Positions 35,579 through 43,954 of a stretch of DNA of 52,397 nucleotides are shown here, piece by piece. A program made the translations under genes and the position numbers. The stretch spans positions 1 to 52,397 of the forward strand of contig JBATKU010000734.1 in the NCBI GenBank assembly GCA_049669725.1, given 5' to 3'. The notes under the pieces were generated by a model. That model made no database searches. It saw nothing but the letters and a program-made list of their open reading frames with translations, and was not told the DNA's origin. How positions within the stretch are numbered: position 1 is the stretch's first letter; each line of letters begins with the position of its first letter. This stretch comes from JAFDCJ01 sp049669725. GTDB lineage: Bacteria; Desulfobacterota; Desulfobacteria; Desulfobacterales; JAFDCJ01.

Positions 35579-37405
35579 CTAATTTAATCTGCCTGCAGCG
35601 GGTGCTTTAGCCAGGCAGATCTCCAGATCACACTGCAGGCACCGGTGGCATTCTGCTTTGGCCTGCTCATCGCTTAAACACAATTCAACCTCGTCAAATC
35701 CGCCGGTTCTATCAGAAAGGGGCAGGGATGGTACCTCAACCCTTTTCAAATCCGCAAATCCAAATTCTCTTTGTCCGCTATAGGGCTGTCCGCTTCCGCA
35801 CTCCCTCCGGGGCGCGAGCCCCGCCGGGCCGGAGGCCTCATTGAGCTTTCCGCATTTCCCATTCCCCATTCCCAATTCAATCGAACCATCCCCGCCTATA
35901 TATTCATCAATCGAAACGGCCGCCCGCCGCCCAGCCGCAATCGCTTCAATCACCGTCGCCGGACCATTGGCGGCATCGCCGCCGGCAAAGACACCTGTCA
36001 TCTCCGTTTGTTGGGTATCGTTATCAATCGCAATCAGTCCCCTGTCGACCGCTAATGATCCCTGATCATCCAGAAAACAAAAGTCCTGGCAAAAAGCCGT
36101 TTCGCTGGACTGACCGATGGCCAGAATGACCTGGTCCGTTTCAAGTGTTTTCCTGGTGTCGTCAAAATAAGGGCAGAAATTGCCCTCGTCATCAAAAACC
36201 GATGTACAGCGCACCAGCTCAAGACCGGCGACTTTCCCGTCATTTTCAATAATCTTGTCCGGACCCCATGAATCCAGGATTTCCACCCCTTCCTCCCGGG
36301 CCTGTTCAATCTCCCAGGGATTGGCCGGCATTTCTTCCAGGCTTTCCAGGCAGGCCAGGGCTACTTTTTTAGCTCCCAGCCGCATGGACGTAAGGGCCAC
36401 ATCCACCGCCACATTGCCGCCCCCGACCACAATGACGTTTTCTTTGATGGCAACATCACTGCCGTCGGCCACAGACGATAAAAACTCCACGCCCCATTGA
36501 ACACCGGGCAGTTCGGCGCCATCAAGTTCTATTCTGCGGCTTATCTGGGCGCCCACGGCAATAAAAACGGCCTCAAAACCATCATCTTTTAATTGTTCAA
36601 TTTCATAATCGATGCCCAGTTTCTGATTGGTTTTAAGTTCGATACCCGTGCTCAAAACCAGATCAATCTCTTTGTCGAGTATTTCTTCCGGCAAGCGGTA
36701 AAAGGGAATGCCATAGCGCATCATTCCCCCCGGCTTAGGCCTGGCCTCCAGGACGGTGACCTGGTGGCCTTTTTTTCTGAGATAAAATGCTGCGGTTAAC
36801 CCGGCCGGACCGGCGCCGATGACCGCAACTTTGTGACCGGTATCTTTTGCGGTGGCCGACATCCAGTCGGAATAGTCACCCGCCTTATCCGCCGCATACC
36901 GTTTGGCAGCACAGATCGAAATGGACTCGTTGACTTCGCCTCTTTTGCAAGCGTTTTCACAGGGATGGGTGCAAACCCTTCCCAGAATACCTGGAAATGG
37001 CGCCTTTTCGATGATCAGTTTGCAGGCTGCATCCATATCCCCCCGGGATATAAACCGTAAATAGCCCGGGATATCAATACCCGCCGGACACGCCTGGATG
37101 CACAGTGGTGTTTCGGGAACCCGTTCCCGGGGACCTTCGGCACGCAACGATCGGGTAATATCTAAAATTTTAATTCCGTTGGGGCAGGCATCCTCGCACC
37201 GTCCACATGTGGCGCAAAACCAGGGCATCGATGTGTCCGCAATTTCCTCGATTAAATCCAGTTCAACATGGCGGATCAGGCGACGGATGTTAAATCCGTT
37301 AATACCGGTAATGGGGCAGGCCGAACTGCAGCGTCCGCACTGTTCACAATATCTGAACATTTCGATATCGTTAAATCTAGCAGCGAATTGTAATTCATCG
37401 CCCAT
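35579..37405 (-). CDS. HdrC-GltD fusion oxidoreductase with in-frame repeat insertion
   Basis: 608 residues. The N-terminus has two HdrC-like [4Fe-4S] motifs (CEQCGRCSSACP, CATCGRCEDACP). A GltD-type flavoprotein follows: CIQACPAGIDIPGY, CTHPCENACKRGEV, FAD motif VIGAGPAGLTAAFYL, NAD(P) motif VVGGGNVAVDVAL and GDAANGPATVIEAIAAG, then CHRCLQCD at the end. It probably oxidises or reduces NAD(P)H and passes electrons to the neighbouring Hdr-like proteins. Between IGGDGSIE and FADLKRVEVP about 43 residues rich in Gly/Arg/Ser are encoded by repeat DNA (see 35762-35893) and are not typical of the family. I place the start at 37405, 8 bases after GAGG; ATG at 37411 is too close. Confidence 0.9.
   Translation of the reverse strand: MGDELQFAARFNDIEMFRYCEQCGRCSSACPITGINGFNIRRLIRHVELDLIEEIADTSMPWFCATCGRCEDACPNGIKILDITRSLRAEGPRERVPETPLCIQACPAGIDIPGYLRFISRGDMDAACKLIIEKAPFPGILGRVCTHPCENACKRGEVNESISICAAKRYAADKAGDYSDWMSATAKDTGHKVAVIGAGPAGLTAAFYLRKKGHQVTVLEARPKPGGMMRYGIPFYRLPEEILDKEIDLVLSTGIELKTNQKLGIDYEIEQLKDDGFEAVFIAVGAQISRRIELDGAELPGVQWGVEFLSSVADGSDVAIKENVIVVGGGNVAVDVALTSMRLGAKKVALACLESLEEMPANPWEIEQAREEGVEILDSWGPDKIIENDGKVAGLELVRCTSVFDDEGNFCPYFDDTRKTLETDQVILAIGQSSETAFCQDFCFLDDQGSLAVDRGLIAIDNDTQQTEMTGVFAGGDAANGPATVIEAIAAGRRAAVSIDEYIGGDGSIELGMGNGKCGKLNEASGPAGLAPRRECGSGQPYSGQREFGFADLKRVEVPSLPLSDRTGGFDEVELCLSDEQAKAECHRCLQCDLEICLAKAPAAGRLN
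35762..35893. repeat. Intergenic-type repeat inserted in frame inside the GltD-like gene
   Basis: On the minus strand this stretch carries words GGAATTGGGAATGGGGAATG and GCGGAAGCGGACAG, the same vocabulary as the intergenic repeats at 11185-11245 and 41301-41390. It also contains a strong hairpin: CCTCCGG/CCGGAGG enclosing GGGGC-GCGA-GCCCC (35804-35835). It keeps the reading frame open and adds about 43 residues. Confidence 0.65.
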
Positions 37406-37454
37406 ATTCATGGCCTCACATTAAAGCAAGTCAAATTATCAAAGATAAAATCCG

Positions 37455-37578
37455 AATATCGAAATCCGAAATCCGAAACAAATCCGAATAGTAAATGACA
37501 AAAATTCAAAACAGTTTCGAACATTCGAATTTAGATATTTTGATTTTGTTTCGTGCTTCGAGTTTCGTATTTCGATTT
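37455..37578. repeat. Word-like imperfect inverted repeat, CGAAATCCGAA family
   Basis: Left arm at about 37455-37492 (ATCGAAATCCGAAATCCGAA) and right arm at about 37543-37578 (TTTCGTGCTTCGAGTTTCGT) are complementary with mismatches, leaving an AT-rich centre. It fills the 202-base gap between two Hdr-type genes. Close relative at 39740-39915. Confidence 0.7.
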
Positions 37579-37607
37579 TACGATCTCTAAATAGCAACTT
37601 TTTTACT

Positions 37608-39674
37608 TTATTCTAAATCTAAATCTTTAACCATTTCTCGCATAGTATTCGCAAATTTGGGGCCATCGGCGGCAGAACACCAGACATTCCACAGTTTTTC
37701 CGGTTCAAATCCGGCTTTGGCTATTTTGCGTTTGGTGCGGTTCACCCGTTTTTCGGCCGCATAGTTGCCTGTAATGTAGTGACAGGTTGGAAACTCACAA
37801 CCGGCCACCAGCACCCCGGCAGCGCCCAGCTCAAAAGGCCGCTGCATCATTTTCATGGAAACCCTGGCCGAACACATCACCCGGATCAACCGTGCATTGG
37901 ACGGGTACTGCAGGCGGCTTACCCCCGCCATGTCCACCCCACCCAGCGCACACCAATGGCAGACAAAGGCAATGATCTTTTTCTCGGGATTTTCTTCCAG
38001 GGCGGCCTCCACCTGGGCAAAGACCTGCTCGTCGGAGTAATGTACGATGCTGATACACTCCCGGAGACAATCGGCCGCACACAGGCCGCAGCCTTTGCAA
38101 AGCGCCTTGACGACTTCGGGATTCTTGTCTTCATCCACGGTAATGGCACTGTAAGGACAGCGCTTGGAGCACAAACCACATTGATTGCAATCCGTCAGAT
38201 CGATGTCGGCCACAATACCTTCGGCCTCAATATAGCCCTTTTTCATGGGTATGGACACCTTCATGGCCGCTCCGATACCCTCTTCACTGCTTTCTTTAAA
38301 AGTCATAGGGGCTTTGGCACAGCCGGCCAGTGAAATGCCGTCGGTGGCAAATTCCAGTGGGCCCAGCTTGACATGAGATTCCTGGAAAAATCCGTCCGGA
38401 TTGGCCGATACTTTCAGATGTCCTTTAATCTGCTCTACGGTATCATTGCCTTTGAAAGCCGTGGTTAACACCAGTAGATCGGTCGGAATTTCAAATTCCC
38501 GGCCCACCAGAAAATCAAAGACTTTTACAATCAGCCGGCCGTTTTGGTTCACCACCTCAGGATAGCGATCCTCCGGGAATCGCAAAAATTTTACGCCCAG
38601 CCGTTTGGCTGTTTGCTGAGCGTGGCCCTCTTCTTTGATCAGGCTCATATCACGGTAAAGCATGTGAACGTTGATATCTTTACTCAGATATTTCAGGGCC
38701 ACGGCATTTTTAACGGAAGTGTGGCAGCCGACATTGCAACAGCCGCGGATTTCATTTTTAGAGTTGACACAGCTGATCATGACCACATTTTTTTGATTGC
38801 CGATCTGCTTATCACGCAGCATCCTGTCCAACTGCAGTTGGGTGATCACACTGGGATGATTGCCGTATTCAAATTGGCCCTCCGGCTCAAGCTCCTGCAT
38901 TCCGGTGGCCACGATGACCGTCGATATATCCAGGTTTTCGGTAGTGCCGTCGCCGTTGCCCTCCAACGAAACTTTATAGTTCCCAATATATCCCTCAACA
39001 GATTCGATCCGGGTGTCGGTATAGACTTTTATTTTGGGGTGGGCTTGCACCTGGTCCACTTTGGCCTGAACAATTTTGGCCGCCGGGGATCTATGATTGT
39101 CATGGGAAATAAAACAAAGCTCGTTTAAGATACCCCCGAGTCGGGGTCCTTTTTCCACGAGGAAGGCATGAAATCCCTGATCGGCGACACTCAACGCCGA
39201 ATTCATGCCGGCTATGCCGCCGCCGATAATCAGGCAATCGGTTTTTACCGGAAGCCTGATCTCCTGCCCCTCCTCTAACAGGGCCGCTTTGGCCACACCC
39301 ATTTTAATTAGGTCTTTGGCTTTCTCCGTTGCGATCTCGGGCTCCTTCATGTGAACCCAGGATACCTGTTCGCGGATACTCACAAATTCCAGAAGATAGG
39401 GATTGACTCCGGCCTCTTTGGCTGTGCGCTTAAAGAGCGGTTCATGGGTCCTGGGCGTGCAGGCCGAGATCACCACCCGATTGAGCTTCTGCTCCTGAAT
39501 GGATTCTTTCATCCGGACCAGGTAGTCGACCGAGCATGACCACCGGCCCTCATCGGCAAAGACGACATGATCCAACCCTTTGGCATATTCAACCAACTGG
39601 GGAACGTCCACCACCCCCGCGATGTTGGTCCCGCAATCGCAGACAAAAACGCCGATTCTGATGTCCTCACTCAT
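37608..39674 (-). CDS. HdrA-like flavoprotein fused to a C-terminal MvhD domain (Cys form)
   Basis: 688 residues from the ATG at 39674, which follows AGGTGA; a TTG at 39689 is less likely. The protein starts with IGVFVCDCGTNIAGVVDVP, matching the second half of the BamE-like protein, and has FAD motif IIGGGIAGMNSALSVA. Two [4Fe-4S] motifs follow (CNQCGLCSKRCP, CKGCGLCAADC). The last 130 residues are an MvhD domain: IIAFVCHWCALGGVDMAGVSRLQYP, RVMCSARVS, AGCEFPTCHY. At the selenocysteine position of the 21250 gene it has Cys. It should pass electrons between flavin and [2Fe-2S] centres. It is the partner of the HdrA half at 39926. Confidence 0.92.
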   Translation of the reverse strand: MSEDIRIGVFVCDCGTNIAGVVDVPQLVEYAKGLDHVVFADEGRWSCSVDYLVRMKESIQEQKLNRVVISACTPRTHEPLFKRTAKEAGVNPYLLEFVSIREQVSWVHMKEPEIATEKAKDLIKMGVAKAALLEEGQEIRLPVKTDCLIIGGGIAGMNSALSVADQGFHAFLVEKGPRLGGILNELCFISHDNHRSPAAKIVQAKVDQVQAHPKIKVYTDTRIESVEGYIGNYKVSLEGNGDGTTENLDISTVIVATGMQELEPEGQFEYGNHPSVITQLQLDRMLRDKQIGNQKNVVMISCVNSKNEIRGCCNVGCHTSVKNAVALKYLSKDINVHMLYRDMSLIKEEGHAQQTAKRLGVKFLRFPEDRYPEVVNQNGRLIVKVFDFLVGREFEIPTDLLVLTTAFKGNDTVEQIKGHLKVSANPDGFFQESHVKLGPLEFATDGISLAGCAKAPMTFKESSEEGIGAAMKVSIPMKKGYIEAEGIVADIDLTDCNQCGLCSKRCPYSAITVDEDKNPEVVKALCKGCGLCAADCLRECISIVHYSDEQVFAQVEAALEENPEKKIIAFVCHWCALGGVDMAGVSRLQYPSNARLIRVMCSARVSMKMMQRPFELGAAGVLVAGCEFPTCHYITGNYAAEKRVNRTKRKIAKAGFEPEKLWNVWCSAADGPKFANTMREMVKDLDLE

Positions 39675-39739
39675 AAAGTCACCTAACAAATTCCAGATCG
39701 ACCGATACTATTGGGTCTTTGTCAGTTAATATTTTCATT

Positions 39740-39915
39740 AAATCCGAAACACGAATATCGAAATCCGAAACAAATTCAAATGACCAAAATTTTTAAATTC
39801 AAAACCCCGTGAAAACTCCGGCATAGAAATTAAGCTAAGCTCCGCAATCGGCCCAGTTTAGAACATTTGATAATTCGAATTTCGGATTTGTTTCGTATTT
39901 CGTGCTTCGTATTTC
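39740..39915. repeat. Word-like imperfect inverted repeat, second copy of CGAAATCCGAA family
   Basis: Left arm near 39741-39782 (ATCCGAAACACGAATATCG) and right arm near 39875-39915 (CGGATTTGTTTCGTATTTCG) are complementary with mismatches; the centre is unique. Same vocabulary as 37455-37578 though not a simple copy of it. Confidence 0.7.
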
Positions 39916-39925
39916 GAAATTAAAA

Positions 39926-41278
39926 CTATTTTGAAAGGACAGCCTTCATACTCGCCGCTGTCGCCTGCACAACCGACTCCGCTATATCTATAGGCCCCGT
40001 AGCGCCCCCGCAAAGATAAATACCTTCCACCTGGGTTTCCAGCGGCGACAGAAGCGGATCTTTTTCCTTAAAATAACCGAGTTCATCCAGTTCCAGCTTC
40101 AAAACCTTGGCCAGACGCTTGTTACGATCATTGGGGATGACGCCGGTGGCCAACACAAGCAGTTCCACTTCGTGCGTGTGCAACTCGCCGGATTCCAGAT
40201 CTTCGTATCGCAAGGTCAGATTTTGGGTTGCCGGATCTTCGGTCACCTCATAGGGCCTGCCCCTGACATAGCGAACGCCGTTTTCGTTGGCCTTGCGGTA
40301 AAAATCCCAGAAGCCCTTACCGTAAGCTTTCAGGTCGTTATAAAAAATGGTGGCCTCCACCGAGCCATCGTGTTCCTTGGTGATAATTGTTTGCTTGGCG
40401 GATATCATACAGCAAATCTTGGAGCAATAAGGTGTACCCTTGTCTTCAGCCAGACCGCGGCCGGCACACTGGATCCAGGCAATTTTTTTGGCATGCTTTT
40501 GATCAGAGGGCCTGATGATTTCTCCGGTCGTTGGACCCCCTGCATTCATGAGACGCTCAAACTGGGTGTTGGTAATGACGTTGTCATAGATATCGTATCC
40601 GAGCAAATCACCGGTCGGCGGCGCATCTTTGATTCCGGTGGCCACCACAATGCTTTGTACCTCGAGGTTCAGGTTCTTGTTCGACTGCCACAGCGTAATG
40701 GCGTTTTTACCTTCCTTTTCGCAGGCCTTGACGCACAGGGCTATGGGACATTCGCGGCACTGGCTGCAATCGACGGCACAGCCGCCGATACAGGCTCCTG
40801 CTTCACGCATCTCACCAAACCGACAGCTGGGATCGACCCTGACCACATTGGGAACCGCCTGGGGAAAAGCCAATGAAACCAGTTTGCGCATCCCACCGAT
40901 TTTTCCGTCCATTTCATCGGGCACACTGACCGGGCAGGCCTCCACGCAGGCCCCGCACCCGGTGCATTTTTCTTCATCGACATACATGGCTTTTTTGGCC
41001 AGTTTGACCTTGAAGGAGCCATTTGCTTTTTTGACCTTGCGAACTTCGGTGTTGGTCATAATCTCGATGTTTTCGTGATTATCAACCTCATACATCTGGG
41101 GGGCTTCGATGCAGATCGAACAGTCATTGGTGGGAAAAGTTTTATCCAATCTGGCCATCATCCCGCCGATACTGGGAGTATCATCGATCAGATAAACTTT
41201 GGCCCCATATTTGGCGGCATTCATGGCACAATTAATTCCGGCAATTCCGCCACCGATGACTAAGATCGAGTCGCTCAT
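39926..41278 (-). CDS. HdrA-like FAD/Fe-S protein (Cys form, N-terminal half)
   Basis: 450 residues matching only the first half of the BamE-like protein: FAD motif VIGGGIAGINCAMNAAKYG, KTFPTNDCSICIEAPQMYEV (Cys where the 24969 gene has selenocysteine), then CTGCGACVEACP and a second Cys-rich stretch CIGGCAVDCSQCRECPIALC, and C-terminal YLCGGATGPIDIAESVVQATAA. It would form the flavin entry module with the HdrA-MvhD protein encoded 251 bases downstream. GAGGTGA precedes the ATG. In methanogens HdrA bifurcates electrons; here the partner acceptor is unknown, with the OYE-type enzyme at 44497 a candidate. Confidence 0.93.
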   Translation of the reverse strand: MSDSILVIGGGIAGINCAMNAAKYGAKVYLIDDTPSIGGMMARLDKTFPTNDCSICIEAPQMYEVDNHENIEIMTNTEVRKVKKANGSFKVKLAKKAMYVDEEKCTGCGACVEACPVSVPDEMDGKIGGMRKLVSLAFPQAVPNVVRVDPSCRFGEMREAGACIGGCAVDCSQCRECPIALCVKACEKEGKNAITLWQSNKNLNLEVQSIVVATGIKDAPPTGDLLGYDIYDNVITNTQFERLMNAGGPTTGEIIRPSDQKHAKKIAWIQCAGRGLAEDKGTPYCSKICCMISAKQTIITKEHDGSVEATIFYNDLKAYGKGFWDFYRKANENGVRYVRGRPYEVTEDPATQNLTLRYEDLESGELHTHEVELLVLATGVIPNDRNKRLAKVLKLELDELGYFKEKDPLLSPLETQVEGIYLCGGATGPIDIAESVVQATAASMKAVLSK

Positions 41279-41300
41279 ATTATCACCTCAAAGTGAGAAT

Positions 41301-41390
41301 TCGGAATGCGGAATGTTGAAGTCGGAATTTTCACCAATATTAGATGCCGATGCTCAGAGTTTCCGCATTCCGCATTCCCACTTCCCAATT
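41301..41390. repeat. Word-like inverted repeat, GGAATGCGGAATG family
   Basis: GGAATGCGGAATG near 41303-41315 faces its complement in CCGCATTCCGCATTCC near 41363-41378. It fills the 117-base gap between HdrA and the ferredoxin gene. Similar words occur at 11185-11245 and inside the GltD-like gene. Confidence 0.7.
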
Positions 41391-41395
41391 GTCTT

Positions 41396-41605
41396 TTATA
41401 TTTCCGTAATGATAATGGCCTTTGATTTACAAACCGCCGTGCAGGTGAGACACCCCAGACAATTTTGGGGTCTTACGGGGACAGCCTTGTGCGGCATTTC
41501 GAAAACATCCGTCGGACACATTATGACACATTCCTCGCAGGAATCGCAGCGATCTGCATCTACGTAAACCAGGTAAACTTCATAATCTCTCAGGACTTTA
41601 CCCAT
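41396..41605 (-). CDS. 2[4Fe-4S] ferredoxin-like protein
   Basis: 69 residues with two motifs: CDSCEECVIMCP in the N-terminal half and CLGCLTCTAVC in the C-terminal half, the usual ferredoxin pairing. GAGGAGGG precedes the ATG. Its N-terminal DYEVYLVYVDADRC and the C-terminal AIIITEI form the flanking strands. It is soluble and would shuttle electrons between the HdrA-type proteins on one side and the reductases upstream in the operon on the other. A second ferredoxin-like protein is at 43552. Confidence 0.93.
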   Translation of the reverse strand: MGKVLRDYEVYLVYVDADRCDSCEECVIMCPTDVFEMPHKAVPVRPQNCLGCLTCTAVCKSKAIIITEI

Positions 41606-41704
41606 TAGCCCTCCTCTTTTATCTGTTTAAGATTTCGTACCTCGGGTTTCGCTGATATCGGCTGTAGTCATTAAATCCGGCTCCAACGAAAATTTCAGCT
41701 CAAG

Positions 41705-42886
41705 CTATTTATATTTTCCAATGGCCCTTTCAAACCCCGGCATGGCGTTTTTAATGGTGTTGTCATCCACGCAAAATGCAATGCGGAAATAGCCGGGTCC
41801 GTTAAAACCGGTACCGGGGACCACCAGGATGCGCTCTTCTTTAAGCGCATCTACAAATTCAACATCATCCGGAATTGGTGAACGGGGAAACAAATAAAAG
41901 GTCCCGGGTGGTTTTACGAATTCGTATCCGAATCCAGCCAGCCCCTCACACAGCATTTCACGTTTGCGGGCATATTCGGAAATATCAACGCTCATCCCCT
42001 GCATGCAGGCAACCACGCGCTGCATCAAAGCCGGCGCATTGACATAGCCTAATATTCTATTGGCCACCGCCATGGCAGCCAGAAGATCGTTCTTATAGGT
42101 TGCGGCAGGATTTAACGCCACAAACCCGATGCGCTCGCCGGGAATCGATATATCCTTGGAATAGGAAGTGCCGATAATGCTTTCTTTGTATGATGCAAAA
42201 ATACTGGGGACTTGAACACCATCGTAAACGATTTTTCGGTAGGGCTCATCCGATATTAAATAAATGGTCCGGTTATACTCCCGACTTTTTTGCTCCAGGA
42301 TCTCACCCAATGCCTTCAGGCTCGTTTCAGAATAAACCTGTCCGGTGGGGTTGTTGGGAGAATTTATCAAAAATGCTTTAGTCTTTTCCGATATTGCCGC
42401 TGTGATCGCGGCCAGGTCCAGCTCAAAATCCGGTGTCGTTTGTACGGTTTTCAGAACGCCGCCGTGATTGTCGGCATAAAATTTATACTCGACGAAACAG
42501 GGAATCGGCGTCAGGACTTCATCGCCCGGATCGAGGATGGCTTTGAGGGCCACGTTAAGGGCTCCGGAAGCGCCGCAGGTCATCAGGATCTCTTTTTCAG
42601 TGACCGGGGCCTGCTGCTCCTCGGACAGGTATTCCGCCACCGAACCGCAAACCATCGGGTAGCCGGTATTGGGCATGTAGCAGTGATCATCAAGTCCGCA
42701 GGTGCTGACGATATCCCGCAGAATCTCATTAAACTTTTCCGGCGGCGGCACGTTCGGATTTCCGAGACTGAAGTCAAAGACATTCTCAGCCCCATACTCT
42801 TTCTTCAATCGCGCTCCCTCCTCAAACATTTTGCGAATAAAGGAAGACCCGGCAATAATGTTTTCAACCTTCTTTGATATAGTCAT
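41705..42886 (-). CDS. PLP-dependent class I/II aminotransferase
   Basis: 393 residues. Fold-type I signatures are clear: FDFSLGNPNVPPPEKF near residue 40, the cofactor-stacking and phosphate region TCGASGALNVALKAIL, INSPNNPTGQVYSE, ISDEPYRKIVYDG, and the PLP lysine in GTSYSKDISIPGERIG. The C-terminal Arg that binds the substrate carboxylate is in GYFRIAFCVDD. AAGGTGATACC precedes the ATG. It resembles AspC/aromatic-type aminotransferases; substrate not determinable. Its presence among electron-transfer genes is odd and could mean that an amino acid feeds this pathway, or merely co-transcription. Confidence 0.92.
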   Translation of the reverse strand: MTISKKVENIIAGSSFIRKMFEEGARLKKEYGAENVFDFSLGNPNVPPPEKFNEILRDIVSTCGLDDHCYMPNTGYPMVCGSVAEYLSEEQQAPVTEKEILMTCGASGALNVALKAILDPGDEVLTPIPCFVEYKFYADNHGGVLKTVQTTPDFELDLAAITAAISEKTKAFLINSPNNPTGQVYSETSLKALGEILEQKSREYNRTIYLISDEPYRKIVYDGVQVPSIFASYKESIIGTSYSKDISIPGERIGFVALNPAATYKNDLLAAMAVANRILGYVNAPALMQRVVACMQGMSVDISEYARKREMLCEGLAGFGYEFVKPPGTFYLFPRSPIPDDVEFVDALKEERILVVPGTGFNGPGYFRIAFCVDDNTIKNAMPGFERAIGKYK

Positions 42887-42954
42887 GGTATCACCTTTTG
42901 CTATTGGCAGCGAATTTCGTTTTATGCGTTGCGGATTACAAGATTCGAGCTATT

Positions 42955-43098
42955 TAGATAATGTTGCGAGTTGCGCGTTACGCGTTGCGCGGATTCATAA
43001 GGAATTCTATCGATTTTAATCCGGAACACGAACCCCGTAACTCGTAACCCGCAACCTGTAACACGCAACCCGAAACCCGTACCTCGCACCACGCAACC
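42955..43098. repeat. Word-like repeat, CGTAACCCGCAACC family
   Basis: The stretch is made of short variants such as GTTGCGCGTTACGCGTTGCG on the left and CGTAACTCGTAACCCGCAACC on the right, which are imperfect complements. It fills the 216-base gap between the VOC gene and the aminotransferase gene and holds no gene. Confidence 0.7.
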
Positions 43099-43102
43099 CG
43101 AC

Positions 43103-43525
43103 TTACCGTTCCTCGAACTCCCTCCACTTATAGTCAATGAGTTCCAGCAAAACGCCGTTCATCTTTTTGGGGTGCACAAACGCAAATTCACAATCCCGAA
43201 ACGGACGGGCGCCCCCGATAAAGGGATAATCTTTTTGCTGCAAATCGCCCATGGCCTCACGGGTGTTGTCAACGTTTAAGCTGATCAACATGACGCCTTC
43301 GCCTCTTTTCTCAATAAACTTGGCAACATCTCCATCGGGTGTAGTCGATTCCATCAATTCAAAACCAACTTCCCCCACCCAGTATCTGGCAACCTTGATT
43401 TTTTCAGGTTCATCAATGTACTCATCATCCGGTCTGGATTTGCCCAATACCGGCTCCCAGACTTTGCGCGCTTCATCCAGATTTTTAACCGCAATGCAGA
43501 TATGATCGACCTTGTTTACTTTCAT
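43103..43525 (-). CDS. VOC/glyoxalase-fold protein, methylmalonyl-CoA epimerase-like
   Basis: 140 residues from the ATG at 43525, which follows GAGGAGGC; a longer frame from 43612 adds an unrelated 29 residues. Metal ligands fit the epimerase pattern: His in VDHICIAVKNLDEA, Glu in VGFELMEST, His in FAFVHPKKMNG and Glu in VLLELIDYK. The DHICIAVxNLDEA start is typical of methylmalonyl-CoA epimerase, but no mutase is nearby, so another CoA-thioester or dioxo substrate is possible. It sits between the aminotransferase and a ferredoxin in the same direction. Confidence 0.88.
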   Translation of the reverse strand: MKVNKVDHICIAVKNLDEARKVWEPVLGKSRPDDEYIDEPEKIKVARYWVGEVGFELMESTTPDGDVAKFIEKRGEGVMLISLNVDNTREAMGDLQQKDYPFIGGARPFRDCEFAFVHPKKMNGVLLELIDYKWREFEER

Positions 43526-43551
43526 TTTTGCCTCCTCATCCGGATATAAAT

Positions 43552-43758
43552 TTAAAAGGTCACTTTTTCCAGCGGAACTGTAATGGCGTGGTCCGGGCAA
43601 ACACAGCCGCACTCATTGCAGTCTTCGCACAAAAACTCGGTGACCACCGGCCGACCGTCCTGCACCCTGATGGCGAGGTCCGGACAGATCTCAACGCACA
43701 GGGGCTCGGTGAACCCACCACACATGCCACATTTATCTAAATCAATTTGAGCCGCCAT
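43552..43758 (-). CDS. Small 2[4Fe-4S] ferredoxin-like protein
   Basis: 68 residues. First cluster ligands are in LDKCGMCGGFTEPLCVEICP, with an unusual seven-residue widening between the second and third Cys; the second cluster is CEDCNECGCVCP. The DLAIRV and HAITV strands flank as in ferredoxins. TAGGAG precedes the ATG. It is the nearest electron carrier to the OYE-type reductase and the unknown protein upstream, and 26 bases from the VOC gene, so it is co-transcribed. Confidence 0.92.
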   Translation of the reverse strand: MAAQIDLDKCGMCGGFTEPLCVEICPDLAIRVQDGRPVVTEFLCEDCNECGCVCPDHAITVPLEKVTF

Positions 43759-43799
43759 AATATATCTCCTAATTAATCGTTTTGTTCGTTTAGATGGTC

Positions 43800-43940
43800 A
43801 GGATCGCTTAACCAGTCGAGGTTATTGAGTTGATAAAATCGGTTGAGATAATTGGGTTTGCTGAACTATTCCTATCAACTATTCAACCATACAACTTAAT
43901 CAAACACTAACCCAGCTATCAACTATGAGCTATCAGCTGG
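43800..43940. repeat. Word-like repeat, TATCAACTATTCAACC family
   Basis: The gap between the ferredoxin and the unknown gene contains AGTTGATAAAATCGGTTGAG on the left and variants TATCAACTATTCAACC and CAGCTATCAACTATGAGC on the right, imperfect complements of each other. No gene is visible. Confidence 0.6.
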
Positions 43941-43954
43941 CACCGCAGGTGCCA

